Notes: generated by a model not told the origin, from the letters alone. A stretch of 64,000 nt of DNA from Actinomadura mexicana (GCF_900188105.1 NZ_FZNP01000004.1:372001-436000), one strand, 5' to 3'. Positions 51,383 through 60,212 are shown, counted from the stretch's first letter. Program-made: numbers and translations.

Positions 51383-52213
51383 ATGACCAAGATCGAACTC
51401 GGGCGGCTCGGGATCTGGCGTCCCTGGCCGCAGTTGAGCCCGGAACTGGCGAGGGACGTCGAGGAGCTCGGCTACGGCACGGTCTGGATCGGCGGATCGC
51501 CGACCGATCCGGACATCGCCGGGCGGCTCCTGGCCGCGACCGACCGCATCGTGATCGCCACCGGCATCGTGAACATGTGGAGCACCCCGGCCGAGGAGGC
51601 CGCCGCGGCCTACCACCGGCTGAACGGCGCGCACGGCGACCGGTTCCTGCTCGGCGCCGGCATCGGCCACCCCGAGCGGGACCGGGAGTACCGCAGCCCG
51701 TACGAGACGATCGTGGACTACCTCGACCGGCTGGACACCGAGGGCGTCCCGGCCCGGGGGCGGGTCCTCGCCGCGCTGGGCCCGAAGGTGCTGCGGCTGG
51801 CGGCCGAGCGCGCCGCGGGCGCGCACCCGTACCTGACCACGCCCGAGCACACCCGGTCCGCGCGGGAGATCCTCGGGGCGGGCCCGCTGCTCGCGCCGGA
51901 GCAGAAGATCGTGCTCGAACCCGATCCCGTGCGCGCCCGCGTGATCGCCAGGGACGCCCTGGGCCCCTACCTCGGGCTGGGCAACTACGTCGCCAGCTTC
52001 GAGCGGCTGGGCTTCACCGGCGACGACGTCGCCGGCGGCGGCAGCGACGCGCTCGTGGACGCCCTGGTCGCGCACGGCGACGCGGCGGCGGTGGCCGCGC
52101 GGCTGGCCGCACACCTGGACGCGGGGGCCGACAACGTCGCCGTCCAGGTGCTGACCGAGCCCGGCGGCGATCCCCGTCCCGCCCTGCGGTCGATCGCCGG
52201 GGCGCTTCTCTGA
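51383..52213 (+). CDS. LLM-class F420-dependent oxidoreductase
   Basis: This 276-residue luciferase-like TIM-barrel protein has GRLGIWRPWPQLSPELARDV, ELGYGTVWIGGSPT, IVIATGIVNMWSTPAEEAAA, GDRFLLGAGIGHPERD and HPYLTTPEHTRSAREILG. This resembles the short TIGR03620 / MSMEG_4141-like subfamily, thought to use F420. The substrate is unknown. The ATG at 51383 follows a weak purine stretch. It ends at a strong bidirectional terminator shared with the aminopeptidase gene. Confidence 0.85.
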   Translation: MTKIELGRLGIWRPWPQLSPELARDVEELGYGTVWIGGSPTDPDIAGRLLAATDRIVIATGIVNMWSTPAEEAAAAYHRLNGAHGDRFLLGAGIGHPERDREYRSPYETIVDYLDRLDTEGVPARGRVLAALGPKVLRLAAERAAGAHPYLTTPEHTRSAREILGAGPLLAPEQKIVLEPDPVRARVIARDALGPYLGLGNYVASFERLGFTGDDVAGGGSDALVDALVAHGDAAAVAARLAAHLDAGADNVAVQVLTEPGGDPRPALRSIAGALL

Positions 52214-52264
52214 CCGGGACGCCGCTCCGACCGGCGCCCCCGTCCGCGCCGGGGCCGGACGCAC

Positions 52265-52298
52265 CGAGGGACGCGCCCGGGGCCGGGCGCGTCCCTCG
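52265..52298. terminator. Bidirectional terminator hairpin
   Basis: CGAGGGACGCGCCC (52265-52278) pairs perfectly with GGGCGCGTCCCTCG (52285-52298), a 14-bp stem around a 6-base GC loop, followed by TT. It sits between the convergent LLM and aminopeptidase genes and can end both transcripts. Confidence 0.85.
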
Positions 52299-52310
52299 TT
52301 GCGACGGGTC

Positions 52311-53825
52311 CTACCGGGTCGCAAAGTTGCCGATCACGTCCGGCGCGGCGCGCTTGCCGGGCTGCGCCCGCCTGCGGGCGAGCTCGTTCCCGTTGACCGT
52401 CAGGGTGCTGTGCGCGAACAGCTCGGTGACCGCGGCGGTGCCGTCGATCATCTGGTCGAAGCCCTTCAGGTTCACGTTGTCGTAGCGGTCGCAGGCCTGG
52501 TGGTAGCACGGGTCGTAGGCGAGGCCCGCGGTGCCGCCGTACAGCTTCGCCTGCTCGGGGGTCTTGATGCCCTCGGCGCCGGTGAACAGGCCGCCGGCGG
52601 GGATGCCCACCGTGATGAAGGCGTTGTAGTCCGAGCGCCCGTTGAACGGCGTCGGGTCGGTGGGCAGCCTCCGCCCGCCGAAGTAGTCGGCGAAGGCCTT
52701 CTCGATCGCGCCGGATCCGGCCGGGGCCTCGACGTTGTTCTCGCCCGCGCTGTTGTCGCCGTCGTAGACGAAGTTCACGTAGTTGGGCGAGGCGAGCATG
52801 TCGAAGTCGAGCATCAGCGCGACCTTGTCGCGCTCGGCCTGCGGGAGGTTGTCGACGTAGTACTGCGAGCCGAGCAGTCCCTCTTCCTCGGCGCCCCAGA
52901 AGGCGAACCGCACCTTGTTCCGGACCTTGGACCCGAGCTTGTCGATCTGCTTGGCCATCTCCAGCAGCGTGGCGGTGCCCGAGCCGTCGTCGTTGATGCC
53001 GGGCCCGGCGGCGACGCTGTCGTTGTGCGCGCCGACCACCACGACGTTGTCGGCCCTGCCGCGCCGGGTGTCGGCGAGGACGTTGGCGGCCTGGCGCTTG
53101 TCGTTCTGGGTGTCGGTCTTCACCCGCAGCGTGACGCCGCCGTTCTGCGCCTGCTGGACGAGGGCCTTGCCGACCGCGTTCGTCGGGCCGACCACGGGGA
53201 TGTCGTAGGGCGTGGTCAGCGTCCCCCCGACCGGGCCCGGCTCGGTGGGCAGCTGGTAGATGACGACGGCGGCCGCGCCGGCGGCGATGGCGTTGTCGGT
53301 CTTGACGGAGAAGAAGCAGCCGCCGCGCTGGATCAGCGCGATGCGGCCCTTCGGGAACCCGGCGAAGTCGCCGGCCTCGCACCCGCTGCCGGATCCGGTG
53401 GCTCCCGGGTCGACGGGGGTCGCGGGTGCGGTGACGTCTCCCGACCCGGAGTACTGCAGCGTCTCGAAGTCGCTGTGCGGCGCGAACGTCTTCGGGTCCG
53501 GCGCGGTCTCGGCGAGGACCGGCTCCGACAGCTCCTGCCAGAAGTCGAACTCGAAGTTCTGGATCGTCGGCGTGTATCCGGCCCGCTTGAGCTGGTCCGC
53601 GATGTACCTGATGGTGATCTTGTTACCGGGCAGTCCCGCGGCCCGGTTGCCGCCGTTGGCGTCCGAGATCTTCTGCAGGTTCAGCTGGTGGTGCCGCACG
53701 TCGCTCAGCATGACGAGCTTGGCCAGCTTGGACTGGGCCGGCCCGGCGGCTTGGGCGGGCGCCGCGGCCACGGTGGTGGCGGCGAGCGACAGCCCGGCGA
53801 GGACGGCTAGCGCGGCTCTGCGCAT
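52311..53825 (-). CDS. Secreted M28 aminopeptidase with PA domain
   Basis: The 504-residue zinc aminopeptidase has a signal peptide (LAVLAGLSLAATTVAAAPAQ, cut after AQA near residue 27). M28 blocks flank an inserted PA domain (about 140-240: AGDFAGFPKGRIALIQRGGC, AGAAAVVIYQ). Zinc ligands appear in VVVGAHNDSVAAGPGINDDG (His, Asp), WGAEEEGLLGSQYYV (catalytic Glu and ligand Glu), MLDFDMLASPNY (Asp) and a late CYHQACDRYDNV (His). It resembles the Streptomyces griseus aminopeptidase. The ATG at 53825 begins the signal; it is divergent from the conservon across a 480-base region with several palindromes. Confidence 0.92.
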   Translation of the reverse strand: MRRAALAVLAGLSLAATTVAAAPAQAAGPAQSKLAKLVMLSDVRHHQLNLQKISDANGGNRAAGLPGNKITIRYIADQLKRAGYTPTIQNFEFDFWQELSEPVLAETAPDPKTFAPHSDFETLQYSGSGDVTAPATPVDPGATGSGSGCEAGDFAGFPKGRIALIQRGGCFFSVKTDNAIAAGAAAVVIYQLPTEPGPVGGTLTTPYDIPVVGPTNAVGKALVQQAQNGGVTLRVKTDTQNDKRQAANVLADTRRGRADNVVVVGAHNDSVAAGPGINDDGSGTATLLEMAKQIDKLGSKVRNKVRFAFWGAEEEGLLGSQYYVDNLPQAERDKVALMLDFDMLASPNYVNFVYDGDNSAGENNVEAPAGSGAIEKAFADYFGGRRLPTDPTPFNGRSDYNAFITVGIPAGGLFTGAEGIKTPEQAKLYGGTAGLAYDPCYHQACDRYDNVNLKGFDQMIDGTAAVTELFAHSTLTVNGNELARRRAQPGKRAAPDVIGNFATR

Positions 53826-53867
53826 GCTCGGTCTCCGTTGGGTGGGGGGACAAAGTAAACCGAAGCT

Positions 53868-53949
53868 TGACATGTGTCATTTCCTGCAACAAGACACGAC
53901 TCCGCATCAAAACGGCCAATATTGGCCTAGTTCTTCACCGTGTTAACAC
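53868..53949. promoter_or_regulatory. Three palindromes in the aminopeptidase-conservon control region
   Basis: In the 480-base gap 53826-54306, one of the least GC-rich parts of the window, three exact palindromes lie within 82 bases. TGACA-TG-TGTCA is at 53868-53879, GGCCAATATTGGCC at 53914-53927 and GTGTTAACAC at 53940-53949. TTGACA-type boxes overlap the first (minus-strand promoter side) and follow the third (GTTGACATG at 53951). I see no gene in the gap. These are likely promoter and operator elements for the aminopeptidase gene, the conservon or both. Confidence 0.55.
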
Positions 53950-54306
53950 GGTTGACATGTCTCCGCCGATTCCCCTCGCGAACCTTCCGCCACCCTCATG
54001 CGCCTTGCCCGGCAAGGCCGGGAGGGCCAATCAATTACAAGATCACTAAATTCCAGCCGACGTACTGACCTGCGACGACATTGGAGAAAGGGCGGGCGGT
54101 GCGCGGCAGGGCCGGCCGCGCCGGCGCAGTACCCGCAAACCGCCGCGCACACGCCCGGGACGCGGCCGTTCACGCGGTGCACGCGAGAGATCACGAGTCG
54201 CCGCAGATAATGCCTCTGGTCTCCGGCAAATCGAACTAAGTATGCTCCGGTCCCGCCAGGTCGGTCGGGGACGACCGGGGTCGAAGACGATCAGGAGTGT
54301 GGGCCG

Positions 54307-56760
54307 GTGACCAAGCCCGAACAGGTTCATGGCTCCCGTGGGCGGCCGCGCACGCGGCCGGTCGGGCGGCGGATCGCGATGCTCCTCGCCATTCCGCTCG
54401 CCGCTCTCGTCGCGCTGTGGGTGTTCTCGGCGGGGACGACGCTGTCCGCCGCCCTGCAGCGGTCGGAGTTCACCCGGATGTACAAGGAGGTCGGGCTGCC
54501 GGCCGGTAGCGTCATCGGGGCGCTCCAGCGCGAGCGCGCCACCGCCGTGGCCGTTCTGGCGGCGCGGACCGACGCCGGCAGGAGGGCCTACGCGGACCTC
54601 GCGGCCAAGACCGACGCCGCCGTGGCGAGCTTCCGCTCGGCGGCCTTCAAGCCCCGCCTCAGGAACGCGATGGGCCCGGAACTCTGGCAGCGCATGGAGG
54701 CACTGAACGACAGCCTCGACCAGCTCGAACCGCTGCGGACCCAGATCACCCAGGGGGCGGCCAGCACGGTGCAGGCCATCGACGCCTACAGCGGCTTCTC
54801 CGACTCGACGTTCCGGCTCCTGACGACCTTCATCAGCGTCAACGACACGGCGGTCTACCGGCAGAGCGCCGGGATCACCCACTTCTCGTGGGCGAGCGAC
54901 TTCATGCTCCGCGAGGACGCCCTGATGTCCGCGGCCGGCACGCGCCGGCTGAGCGCGGTCGAGCGCACGGCCTTCGCCGGCTGGGCCGGCAACCGCGAGC
55001 AGTTCTTCTCGCTCGCGCGCACCGAGGTGACCGGCGAGCTGTCCCGGGTCGTCGAGGAGCTCGCCACGTCGGCCGCGTACGGCAGCTTCACCCTGATCGA
55101 GAACCAGATCCGCCGGCAGGGCCTCAATCCCGGCGCCCGGCAGTGGCGGGCGGGCACGCAGGAGCTGACCCCGATGTGGTTCACCTCCTCCTCCCGCCTC
55201 GGCGACGTCCTGAACGACGACCTCGTCGAGCCCGCCGGGCACCGGATCATGCTGCGCTTCTACCTGGCCTGCGTCGTGGGCCTGCTGATCGTGGCCGCCT
55301 CGGTCGCGCTGTCGGTGCTGTTCGCCCGGCGGCTCGCGCGGGAGCTGCGGGACCTGCAGGCGTCCGCGCAGCGGCTCGCGCACGAGCGGCTGCCCGCGGT
55401 CGTGGCCCGGCTGCGGCGCGGCGAGAAGGTCGACGTCGACGCCGAGGCGCCGCGCCCGGAGCCGGGGCGGACGCGGGAGATCGCCCTGGTGGCCGACGCG
55501 TTCGACGCCGTCCAGCGCACGGCCGTCGGCACCGCGGTCGGCGAGGCCGAGCTGCGCGCCAGCATCAACCGGGTCTTCATCAACCTGTCGTGGCGCAGCC
55601 AGTCGCTGCTGCACCGGCAGCTGCGGCTGCTGGACCAGATGGAGCGGCGCGCGGCCAGCCCCGAGGAGCTGGACGACCTGTTCCGCCTCGACCACCTGAC
55701 CACCCGCATGCGGCGGCACGCAGAGGGCCTGGTCATCCTGTCCGGGTCGCCGACCGTCCGCGCCTGGGACCACCCGGTCGCCGCCGAGGACGTGGTGCGC
55801 GCCGCGATCGCCGAGGTGGAGGACTACACGCGGGTGGAGGTGACCGGCGCGTCCTCGGCCGCGGTCACCGGCGACGTCGTCGCCGACGTCATCCACCTGC
55901 TGGCGGAGCTGATCGAGAACGCGGCGTCGTTCTCCCCGCCCGCCACGGAGGTCACCGTCAAGGTCGAGACCGTCGCCAACGGGCTGGCCGTCGAGGTCGT
56001 CGACCGGGGCGTCGGCCTGGAGCCCGACGAGCTGGCGGAGCTGAACCGGCGGCTCGACAGCGCCGCCGAGTTCGACCTGGTCGACACCGAGCGGCTCGGC
56101 CTGTTCGTCGTCGCGCGCCTCGCCGCCCGGCACGGCATCCAGGTCTCGCTCCAGCCGTCCCCGTACGGGGGCACCACCGCGATCGTCCTCGTGCCGCACG
56201 CGCTGGTCGTCCTCGACGACGAATGGCACCTGGCGCGCGGCCGCGGGGCCGGGGCGCCGCAGCCGGTCGGGTCGGCGGCGCACGGGGGCGGGGGCCCGGC
56301 ACGGCTCGGCCGCCCGGCGCGTCCGGCGCTGCCCGGCAGGATCGTCCAGGCGCAGCCGTCCGACGAGGTCGCCGGCCTGCCCGCCGGGCCGGGCGCCGTG
56401 CCGCCGCCGGCGCCGCCTTCCGACCCGCCCCTCGCCCCGCCGCCGGATCCGCCCGAACCGCTCGCGGGGCGGGCCCGGCCGAACGGCGCCGAGCCGCGGC
56501 CGGGCGGGGTGGAGGACAGCGAGGTCACGGGACGGCTCCCGCGGCGGGTGCGCCAGCGTGCCCTGGCCCCGCAGCTGCGCGGGCGGTCCGCACCGCGGCA
56601 CGCCCAACCCGCCGCGGCGGCGGGCGAGGACGATTTCGAAGAACCGAACCCGGAGCTCAGCCGCGACCTGATGGCGTCGCTGCAGTCGGGATGGCTGCGC
56701 GGCAGGGTCGACGACGAACCGGGCGAACTGGATCCACGCGATGAATGGGGGGAGTCATGA
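54307..56760 (+). CDS. Conservon sensor: histidine-kinase-like ATPase with nitrate-sensor domain
   Basis: The 817-residue membrane protein has TM1 (IAMLLAIPLAALVALWVFSA) and an extracellular helical domain of the nitrate/nitrite sensor type (about 55-310). TM2 (FYLACVVGLLIVAASVALSV) and a HAMP-like linker follow. A DHp-like region INRVFINLSWRSQSLLHRQL lacks an obvious phospho-His box. The ATPase domain has LLAELIENAASFSPP (N box), VVDRGVGL (G1) and RLGLFVVARLAARHG (G2). A long Pro/Ala-rich tail of about 190 residues follows. It is the first gene of a four-gene conservon (CvnA role). A GTG start is used; the stop overlaps the next ATG. Confidence 0.92.
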   Translation: MTKPEQVHGSRGRPRTRPVGRRIAMLLAIPLAALVALWVFSAGTTLSAALQRSEFTRMYKEVGLPAGSVIGALQRERATAVAVLAARTDAGRRAYADLAAKTDAAVASFRSAAFKPRLRNAMGPELWQRMEALNDSLDQLEPLRTQITQGAASTVQAIDAYSGFSDSTFRLLTTFISVNDTAVYRQSAGITHFSWASDFMLREDALMSAAGTRRLSAVERTAFAGWAGNREQFFSLARTEVTGELSRVVEELATSAAYGSFTLIENQIRRQGLNPGARQWRAGTQELTPMWFTSSSRLGDVLNDDLVEPAGHRIMLRFYLACVVGLLIVAASVALSVLFARRLARELRDLQASAQRLAHERLPAVVARLRRGEKVDVDAEAPRPEPGRTREIALVADAFDAVQRTAVGTAVGEAELRASINRVFINLSWRSQSLLHRQLRLLDQMERRAASPEELDDLFRLDHLTTRMRRHAEGLVILSGSPTVRAWDHPVAAEDVVRAAIAEVEDYTRVEVTGASSAAVTGDVVADVIHLLAELIENAASFSPPATEVTVKVETVANGLAVEVVDRGVGLEPDELAELNRRLDSAAEFDLVDTERLGLFVVARLAARHGIQVSLQPSPYGGTTAIVLVPHALVVLDDEWHLARGRGAGAPQPVGSAAHGGGGPARLGRPARPALPGRIVQAQPSDEVAGLPAGPGAVPPPAPPSDPPLAPPPDPPEPLAGRARPNGAEPRPGGVEDSEVTGRLPRRVRQRALAPQLRGRSAPRHAQPAAAAGEDDFEEPNPELSRDLMASLQSGWLRGRVDDEPGELDPRDEWGES

Positions 56761-57197
56761 TGCGGCAGGGCAACGCTTCCGGCGAGCTCGACTGGCTGCT
56801 CGACGATCTGGTGCAGCGGGTCGGCGAGGTGCGCCAGGCCGTCCTGCTGTCCAGGGACGGCCTGGTCATGGGCGCTTCAGGGGACGTCACCCGCAAGGAC
56901 GCCGAGTTCCTCGCGGCGCTCTCGTCGGGTTTCCACAGCCTGGCCAACGGGGCCCGCGAGCACTTCCAGGCCAAGCAGGTGCGGCAGACCGTCGTCGAGC
57001 TGGACGGCATGCTGTTCTTCGTCATGCCCGCGGGCAACGGGAGCTGCCTCGCCGTGCTGAGCGACGCCGGCGGCAACGCGGGGCTGGTCGCCTACGAGAC
57101 GACCATGCTGATCAAGCGGGTGCGGCGCACGCTGTCGGCCCAGCCGCGCGGCACCGAGTCGCAGGATCCGCCGGTGCGCTCGGGCGCGTCAGGCTAG
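56757..57197 (+). CDS. Roadblock/LC7-domain protein of the conservon
   Basis: The 146-residue (or 145) protein is the CvnB-type partner. LDWLLDDLVQRVGEVRQAVL, LSRDGLVMGASGDVTRKDAE, QTVVELDGMLFFVMPAGNGS and CLAVLSDAGGNAGLVAYETT form a roadblock fold, which in related systems pairs with the small GTPase. Adjacent ATGs at 56757 and 56760 both follow GGGGAG; the first overlaps the kinase stop (ATGA), the second has better spacing. It is 8 bases from the DUF742 gene. Confidence 0.94.
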   Translation: MMRQGNASGELDWLLDDLVQRVGEVRQAVLLSRDGLVMGASGDVTRKDAEFLAALSSGFHSLANGAREHFQAKQVRQTVVELDGMLFFVMPAGNGSCLAVLSDAGGNAGLVAYETTMLIKRVRRTLSAQPRGTESQDPPVRSGASG

Positions 57198-57205
57198 AGC
57201 CGGCC

Positions 57206-57580
57206 GTGGAGAGCCCGAGAGAGCGCTGGGTCGGGTCGGACGCCGGCCCGGTCGTCCGCCCCTACGCGGTCACCCGCGGGCGCACCCGCCCCCGCGGGCC
57301 CGTCCTCGACCTGGTGACCGTCCTCGTCGCGACCGGCCGGACCCCGGCCGACCGGGTCTGGCTGTCGCGCGAGCAGCGGCGGCTGCTGGAGCTGTGCGGG
57401 CGGCCCTCCACGCCCGCCGACCTCGCCTCGGAGACCGACCTGCCGCTGCGGGTCGTGCAGATCCTGCTGGCGGACCTGCACCAGTACGGCCTGATCGAGG
57501 AGATGCCGCAGGCCGAGCAGACCGAACGCCCCGACCCCCGCATCCTCATGAGAGTCCTCGATGAACTCCGCCGCCTCTGA
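57206..57580 (+). CDS. DUF742 protein of the conservon
   Basis: The 124-residue CvnC-type protein has GPVVRPYAVTRGRTRPRGPV at the start (family: RPYxxTxGRT). A winged-helix-like body (LSREQRRLLELCGRPSTPAD, LASETDLPLRVVQILLADLH) is followed by a tail ending ILMRVLDELRRL. Its role is thought to be as an adaptor or DNA-binding partner of the kinase-GTPase unit. It starts at a GTG at 57206 and overlaps the GTPase gene by 20 bases. Confidence 0.93.
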   Translation: MESPRERWVGSDAGPVVRPYAVTRGRTRPRGPVLDLVTVLVATGRTPADRVWLSREQRRLLELCGRPSTPADLASETDLPLRVVQILLADLHQYGLIEEMPQAEQTERPDPRILMRVLDELRRL

Positions 57581-58163
57581 CCCGACCGCCACCGCGCACG
57601 GGCGCGACGACGACGTCCCGCTCCACACCCTGAAGGTCCTGGTGGCCGGCGGCTTCGGCGTCGGCAAGACGACGCTGGTGAGCGCGGTGAGCGAGGTCCG
57701 CCCGCTGCGCACGGAGGAACTCCTCACCGACGCGTCCGTCGGCGTCGACGACCTCGGCGGCGTGGAGGGCAAGACCACCACGACCGTGGCGATGGACTTC
57801 GGCCGGCTGACGTTCTCCGGCGGGGTCCGGCTGTACCTGTTCGGCACGCCGGGCCAGGAGCGGTTCTGGTTCATGTGGGACCAGATCGCCTACGGCGCGG
57901 TCGGCGCCATCGTGCTGGTCGACACCCGCCGGCTCAGCACGAGCTTCGCGGCCATCGACTTCTTCGAGCAGCGGGGGCTCCCGTTCGTCATCGCGGCGAA
58001 CCGGTTCGAGGGCGCCCGCCGCTACACCGTGGAGGAGATCCGCGACGCCCTCGACGTCGACCCGGAGATCCCGGTCATGATGTGCGACGTGCGGAGCCGG
58101 GAGGTGGCGCGGGGCGTGCTGGTGGCGCTCGTCGAGCACGCCCTGCAGGCGGCCCGGAGCTAG
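57561..58163 (+). CDS. Conservon small GTPase (CvnD/MglA-like)
   Basis: This 200-residue GTPase has P-loop VAGGFGVGKTTLVSAVSEV near 29-47, TTTTVAMDFGRL (switch I Thr) and LFGTPGQERFWFMWDQIAYG. In the last, the G3 motif reads GTPGQ where Ras has DTAGQ, the norm for this group. NRFEGARRYTVEEIRDAL is the G4-like part, with N rather than full NKxD. It completes the conservon. The end shares CTAG with the convergent tetR stop. Conservons influence development and metabolism in Streptomyces; the signal here is unknown. Confidence 0.94.
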   Translation: MNSAASDPTATAHGRDDDVPLHTLKVLVAGGFGVGKTTLVSAVSEVRPLRTEELLTDASVGVDDLGGVEGKTTTTVAMDFGRLTFSGGVRLYLFGTPGQERFWFMWDQIAYGAVGAIVLVDTRRLSTSFAAIDFFEQRGLPFVIAANRFEGARRYTVEEIRDALDVDPEIPVMMCDVRSREVARGVLVALVEHALQAARS

Positions 58164-58735
58164 CCGGCCGCCATCCGGGCCACGATGAGGGACGCGAGCG
58201 CGGCGTAGGCGGCCGAGTCGTCCAGGCCGGTCTGCGCCTTGATCTCGCCGCGGTGGATGGACTCCATCACCTGCCCGGCGACGGCGCCGACGAACGCGGC
58301 GTCGCCGCCGGGCGCCGCCTCCCGGACGAGGCCCTGCACGCGCCGCACCGCGTACCGGGTGTTGCTCTTGTAGATCTCCCGCGCGGGGGCGAACGCGTCC
58401 AGGTCGGCGAAGAACGCGGCGGACGCGGGGGCCAGTTCGCCCGAGATGGCCCGCAGGTAGGCGCCGACCCGCTCGCGCGGGTCGGCGTTGCCGTCGAGCG
58501 CGGCCTCCACGCGCTCGGTGGCGCGGCGGAAGAAGGCCCGCACGACGGCCGTGATGATCTGCTCGCGGCTCGCCGCGACCGAGTAGAGCGTGCTCTTGGA
58601 GCAGCGCAGCAGCGCGGCGAGGTCCGCGACGCCCAACTCGGCGAACCCGCGCTCCAGGAAGAGGTCCATGAGCCGGTCGATCAGCGTCTCGCGCCGCCGA
58701 GACGCCCGGGTCGCCCGCTGGTCCACCGAGGTCAT
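58160..58735 (-). CDS. TetR-family transcriptional regulator
   Basis: The 191-residue protein has an N-terminal HTH: RRETLIDRLMDLFLERGFAE, LGVADLAALLRCSKSTLYSV. The helical C-terminus contains ARVVRAFFRRATERVEAALD-like helices and AFVGAVAGQVMESIHRGEIK. It is divergent from the acyl-CoA dehydrogenase gene across 74 bases with a long inverted repeat, so it probably controls that gene and itself. The ligand may be an acyl-CoA; that is inference. Confidence 0.9.
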   Translation of the reverse strand: MTSVDQRATRASRRRETLIDRLMDLFLERGFAELGVADLAALLRCSKSTLYSVAASREQIITAVVRAFFRRATERVEAALDGNADPRERVGAYLRAISGELAPASAAFFADLDAFAPAREIYKSNTRYAVRRVQGLVREAAPGGDAAFVGAVAGQVMESIHRGEIKAQTGLDDSAAYAALASLIVARMAAG

Positions 58736-58745
58736 GACGGCGACA

Positions 58746-58781
58746 GTACCAAAACGGGTTCGCCGGTACCGCCTTTGGTAC
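58746..58781. promoter_or_regulatory. Inverted repeat, candidate operator for TetR and acyl-CoA dehydrogenase
   Basis: GTACCAAA at 58746-58753 is mirrored by TTTGGTAC at 58774-58781, with a smaller palindrome CGGTACCG at 58764-58771 between them. The whole lies in the 74-base divergent gap, so repressor binding would cover both promoters. Confidence 0.6.
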
Positions 58782-58809
58782 GGTTGGCGGTGCCGAAAGG
58801 AGTCCGCCC

Positions 58810-59952
58810 ATGCCCGCCACCCGGCACCTGCCGACCTCTGAGTCCGAGGACCTGATCGCGCTCACCCGCGAGATCGCGGCCAAGGAGCTCGCGCCGCACG
58901 CCGCGGACGCCGAGCGCACCGGGACGTTCCCCCGCGGGGTCTTCACGACGCTGGGCCGGGCGGGCCTGCTGACGCTGCCGTACCCGGAGGAGTTCGGCGG
59001 CGGCGACCAGCCTTACGAGATCTACCTGCAGGTCCTCGAGGAGATCGGGGCGGCCTGGGCGAGCGTCGGGGTCGGCGTCAGCGTCCACGCCCTGTCCTGC
59101 TTTCCCCTGTTCTCCTTCGGCACCGACGAGCAGCGCGCGCGGTGGCTGCCCGGCATGCTCTCCGGCGAGCGCCTCGGCGCGTACTGCCTTTCGGAGGCGC
59201 ACGCGGGCTCCGACCCGGCCGCGATGCGCGCCAGGGCCGTCCGCGACGGCGACTCCTACGTCCTCAACGGCGCCAAGGCGTGGACGACCCACGGCGGCGA
59301 GGCCGACTTCTACACCGTCATGGCCCGCACGTCGCAGGAGAAGTCGCGCGGCATCTCCTGCTTCCACGTTCCCGCCGACACCCCCGGCCTGGAGTTCGAC
59401 GAGCCCGAGGACAAGATGGGCCTGATGGGCTCCACCACCGCGACCGTCCGCCTGGTGGACGCGCGCGTCCCCGCGGACCACCTGATCGGGCACGAGGGCC
59501 AGGGGCTGGCCATCGCCCTCGCCGGCCTCGACGCCGGCCGCCTCGGCATCGCCGCCGTCGCCACCGGCCTGGCCCAGGGCGCGCTCGACACCGCCGTCGC
59601 CTACGCCAAGGAGCGCGAGGCCTTCGGGAAGGCCATCATCGACCACCAGGGACTCGCCTTCGTCCTGGCCGACATGGACGCTGCCGTCGAGTCCGCGCGC
59701 GCCACCTACCTGTCCGCCGCCCGGCTCAAGGACGCGGGCCGCCCCTACGGCCGCGAGGCGTCCGTCGCCAAGCTGATCGCCACCGACAACGCCATGAAGG
59801 TCACCACCGACGCCGTCCAGGTCCTCGGCGGCGCCGGCTACACCCGCGACTTCCCGGTCGAGCGCTTCATGCGCGAGGCCAAGGTCATGCAGATCTTCGA
59901 GGGCACCAACCAGATCCAGCGCCTGGTCATCTCCCGCCACCTCGCCCGCTAG
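58810..59952 (+). CDS. Acyl-CoA dehydrogenase
   Basis: The 380-residue FAD enzyme oxidises an acyl-CoA at the alpha-beta bond. The N-terminal helical domain has GRAGLLTLPYPEEFGGGDQP. The flavin-binding strand AYCLSEAHAGSDPAAMRARA and VLNGAKAWTTHGGEADFYTV follow, then GFEREAFGKAIIDHQG-like REAFGKAIIDHQGLAFVLAD. The C-terminal VLGGAGYTRDFPVERFMREA and KVMQIFEGTNQIQRLVISRH contain the catalytic-base Glu in FEGTNQIQ. GAAAGGAG precedes the ATG. The last coding bases contain the left copy of a 28-bp direct repeat (59909-59936). Confidence 0.95.
   Translation: MPATRHLPTSESEDLIALTREIAAKELAPHAADAERTGTFPRGVFTTLGRAGLLTLPYPEEFGGGDQPYEIYLQVLEEIGAAWASVGVGVSVHALSCFPLFSFGTDEQRARWLPGMLSGERLGAYCLSEAHAGSDPAAMRARAVRDGDSYVLNGAKAWTTHGGEADFYTVMARTSQEKSRGISCFHVPADTPGLEFDEPEDKMGLMGSTTATVRLVDARVPADHLIGHEGQGLAIALAGLDAGRLGIAAVATGLAQGALDTAVAYAKEREAFGKAIIDHQGLAFVLADMDAAVESARATYLSAARLKDAGRPYGREASVAKLIATDNAMKVTTDAVQVLGGAGYTRDFPVERFMREAKVMQIFEGTNQIQRLVISRHLAR
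59909..59936 (+). repeat. 28-bp direct repeat, left copy (in acyl-CoA dehydrogenase 3' end)
   Basis: ACCAGATCCAGCGCCTGGTC followed by ATCTCCCG encodes the NQIQRLVISR end of the dehydrogenase. A copy with one change (A to G at position 6) lies at 60701-60728 in the same orientation, 792 bases away. Neighbouring bases do not match, so this is a sharply bounded repeat. Confidence 0.9.
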
Positions 59953-60212
59953 CCGGAGCCGGCACTTCTACCTGCTGCTTCTCGGGATCTTCTTGCGTCA
60001 CAATCCGAAGACCACCGGGCGGCCGCCCAATGTCGCGGCGGATGTCCGCACGCCCAGATCACGTTCTACGACTGCCGTGCTAGGCAAGTCGGTGCTCAGT
60101 CCTCTGCCGAGTCCGCGAAGGGTGCCTGAGTCAATTCACAAAGGGCAGATATGCCGCTCCCTGGCCCTGACGAGAACGGCCTCTTCATTGTCTTGCGGGG
60201 CCGAAAGGGTAC

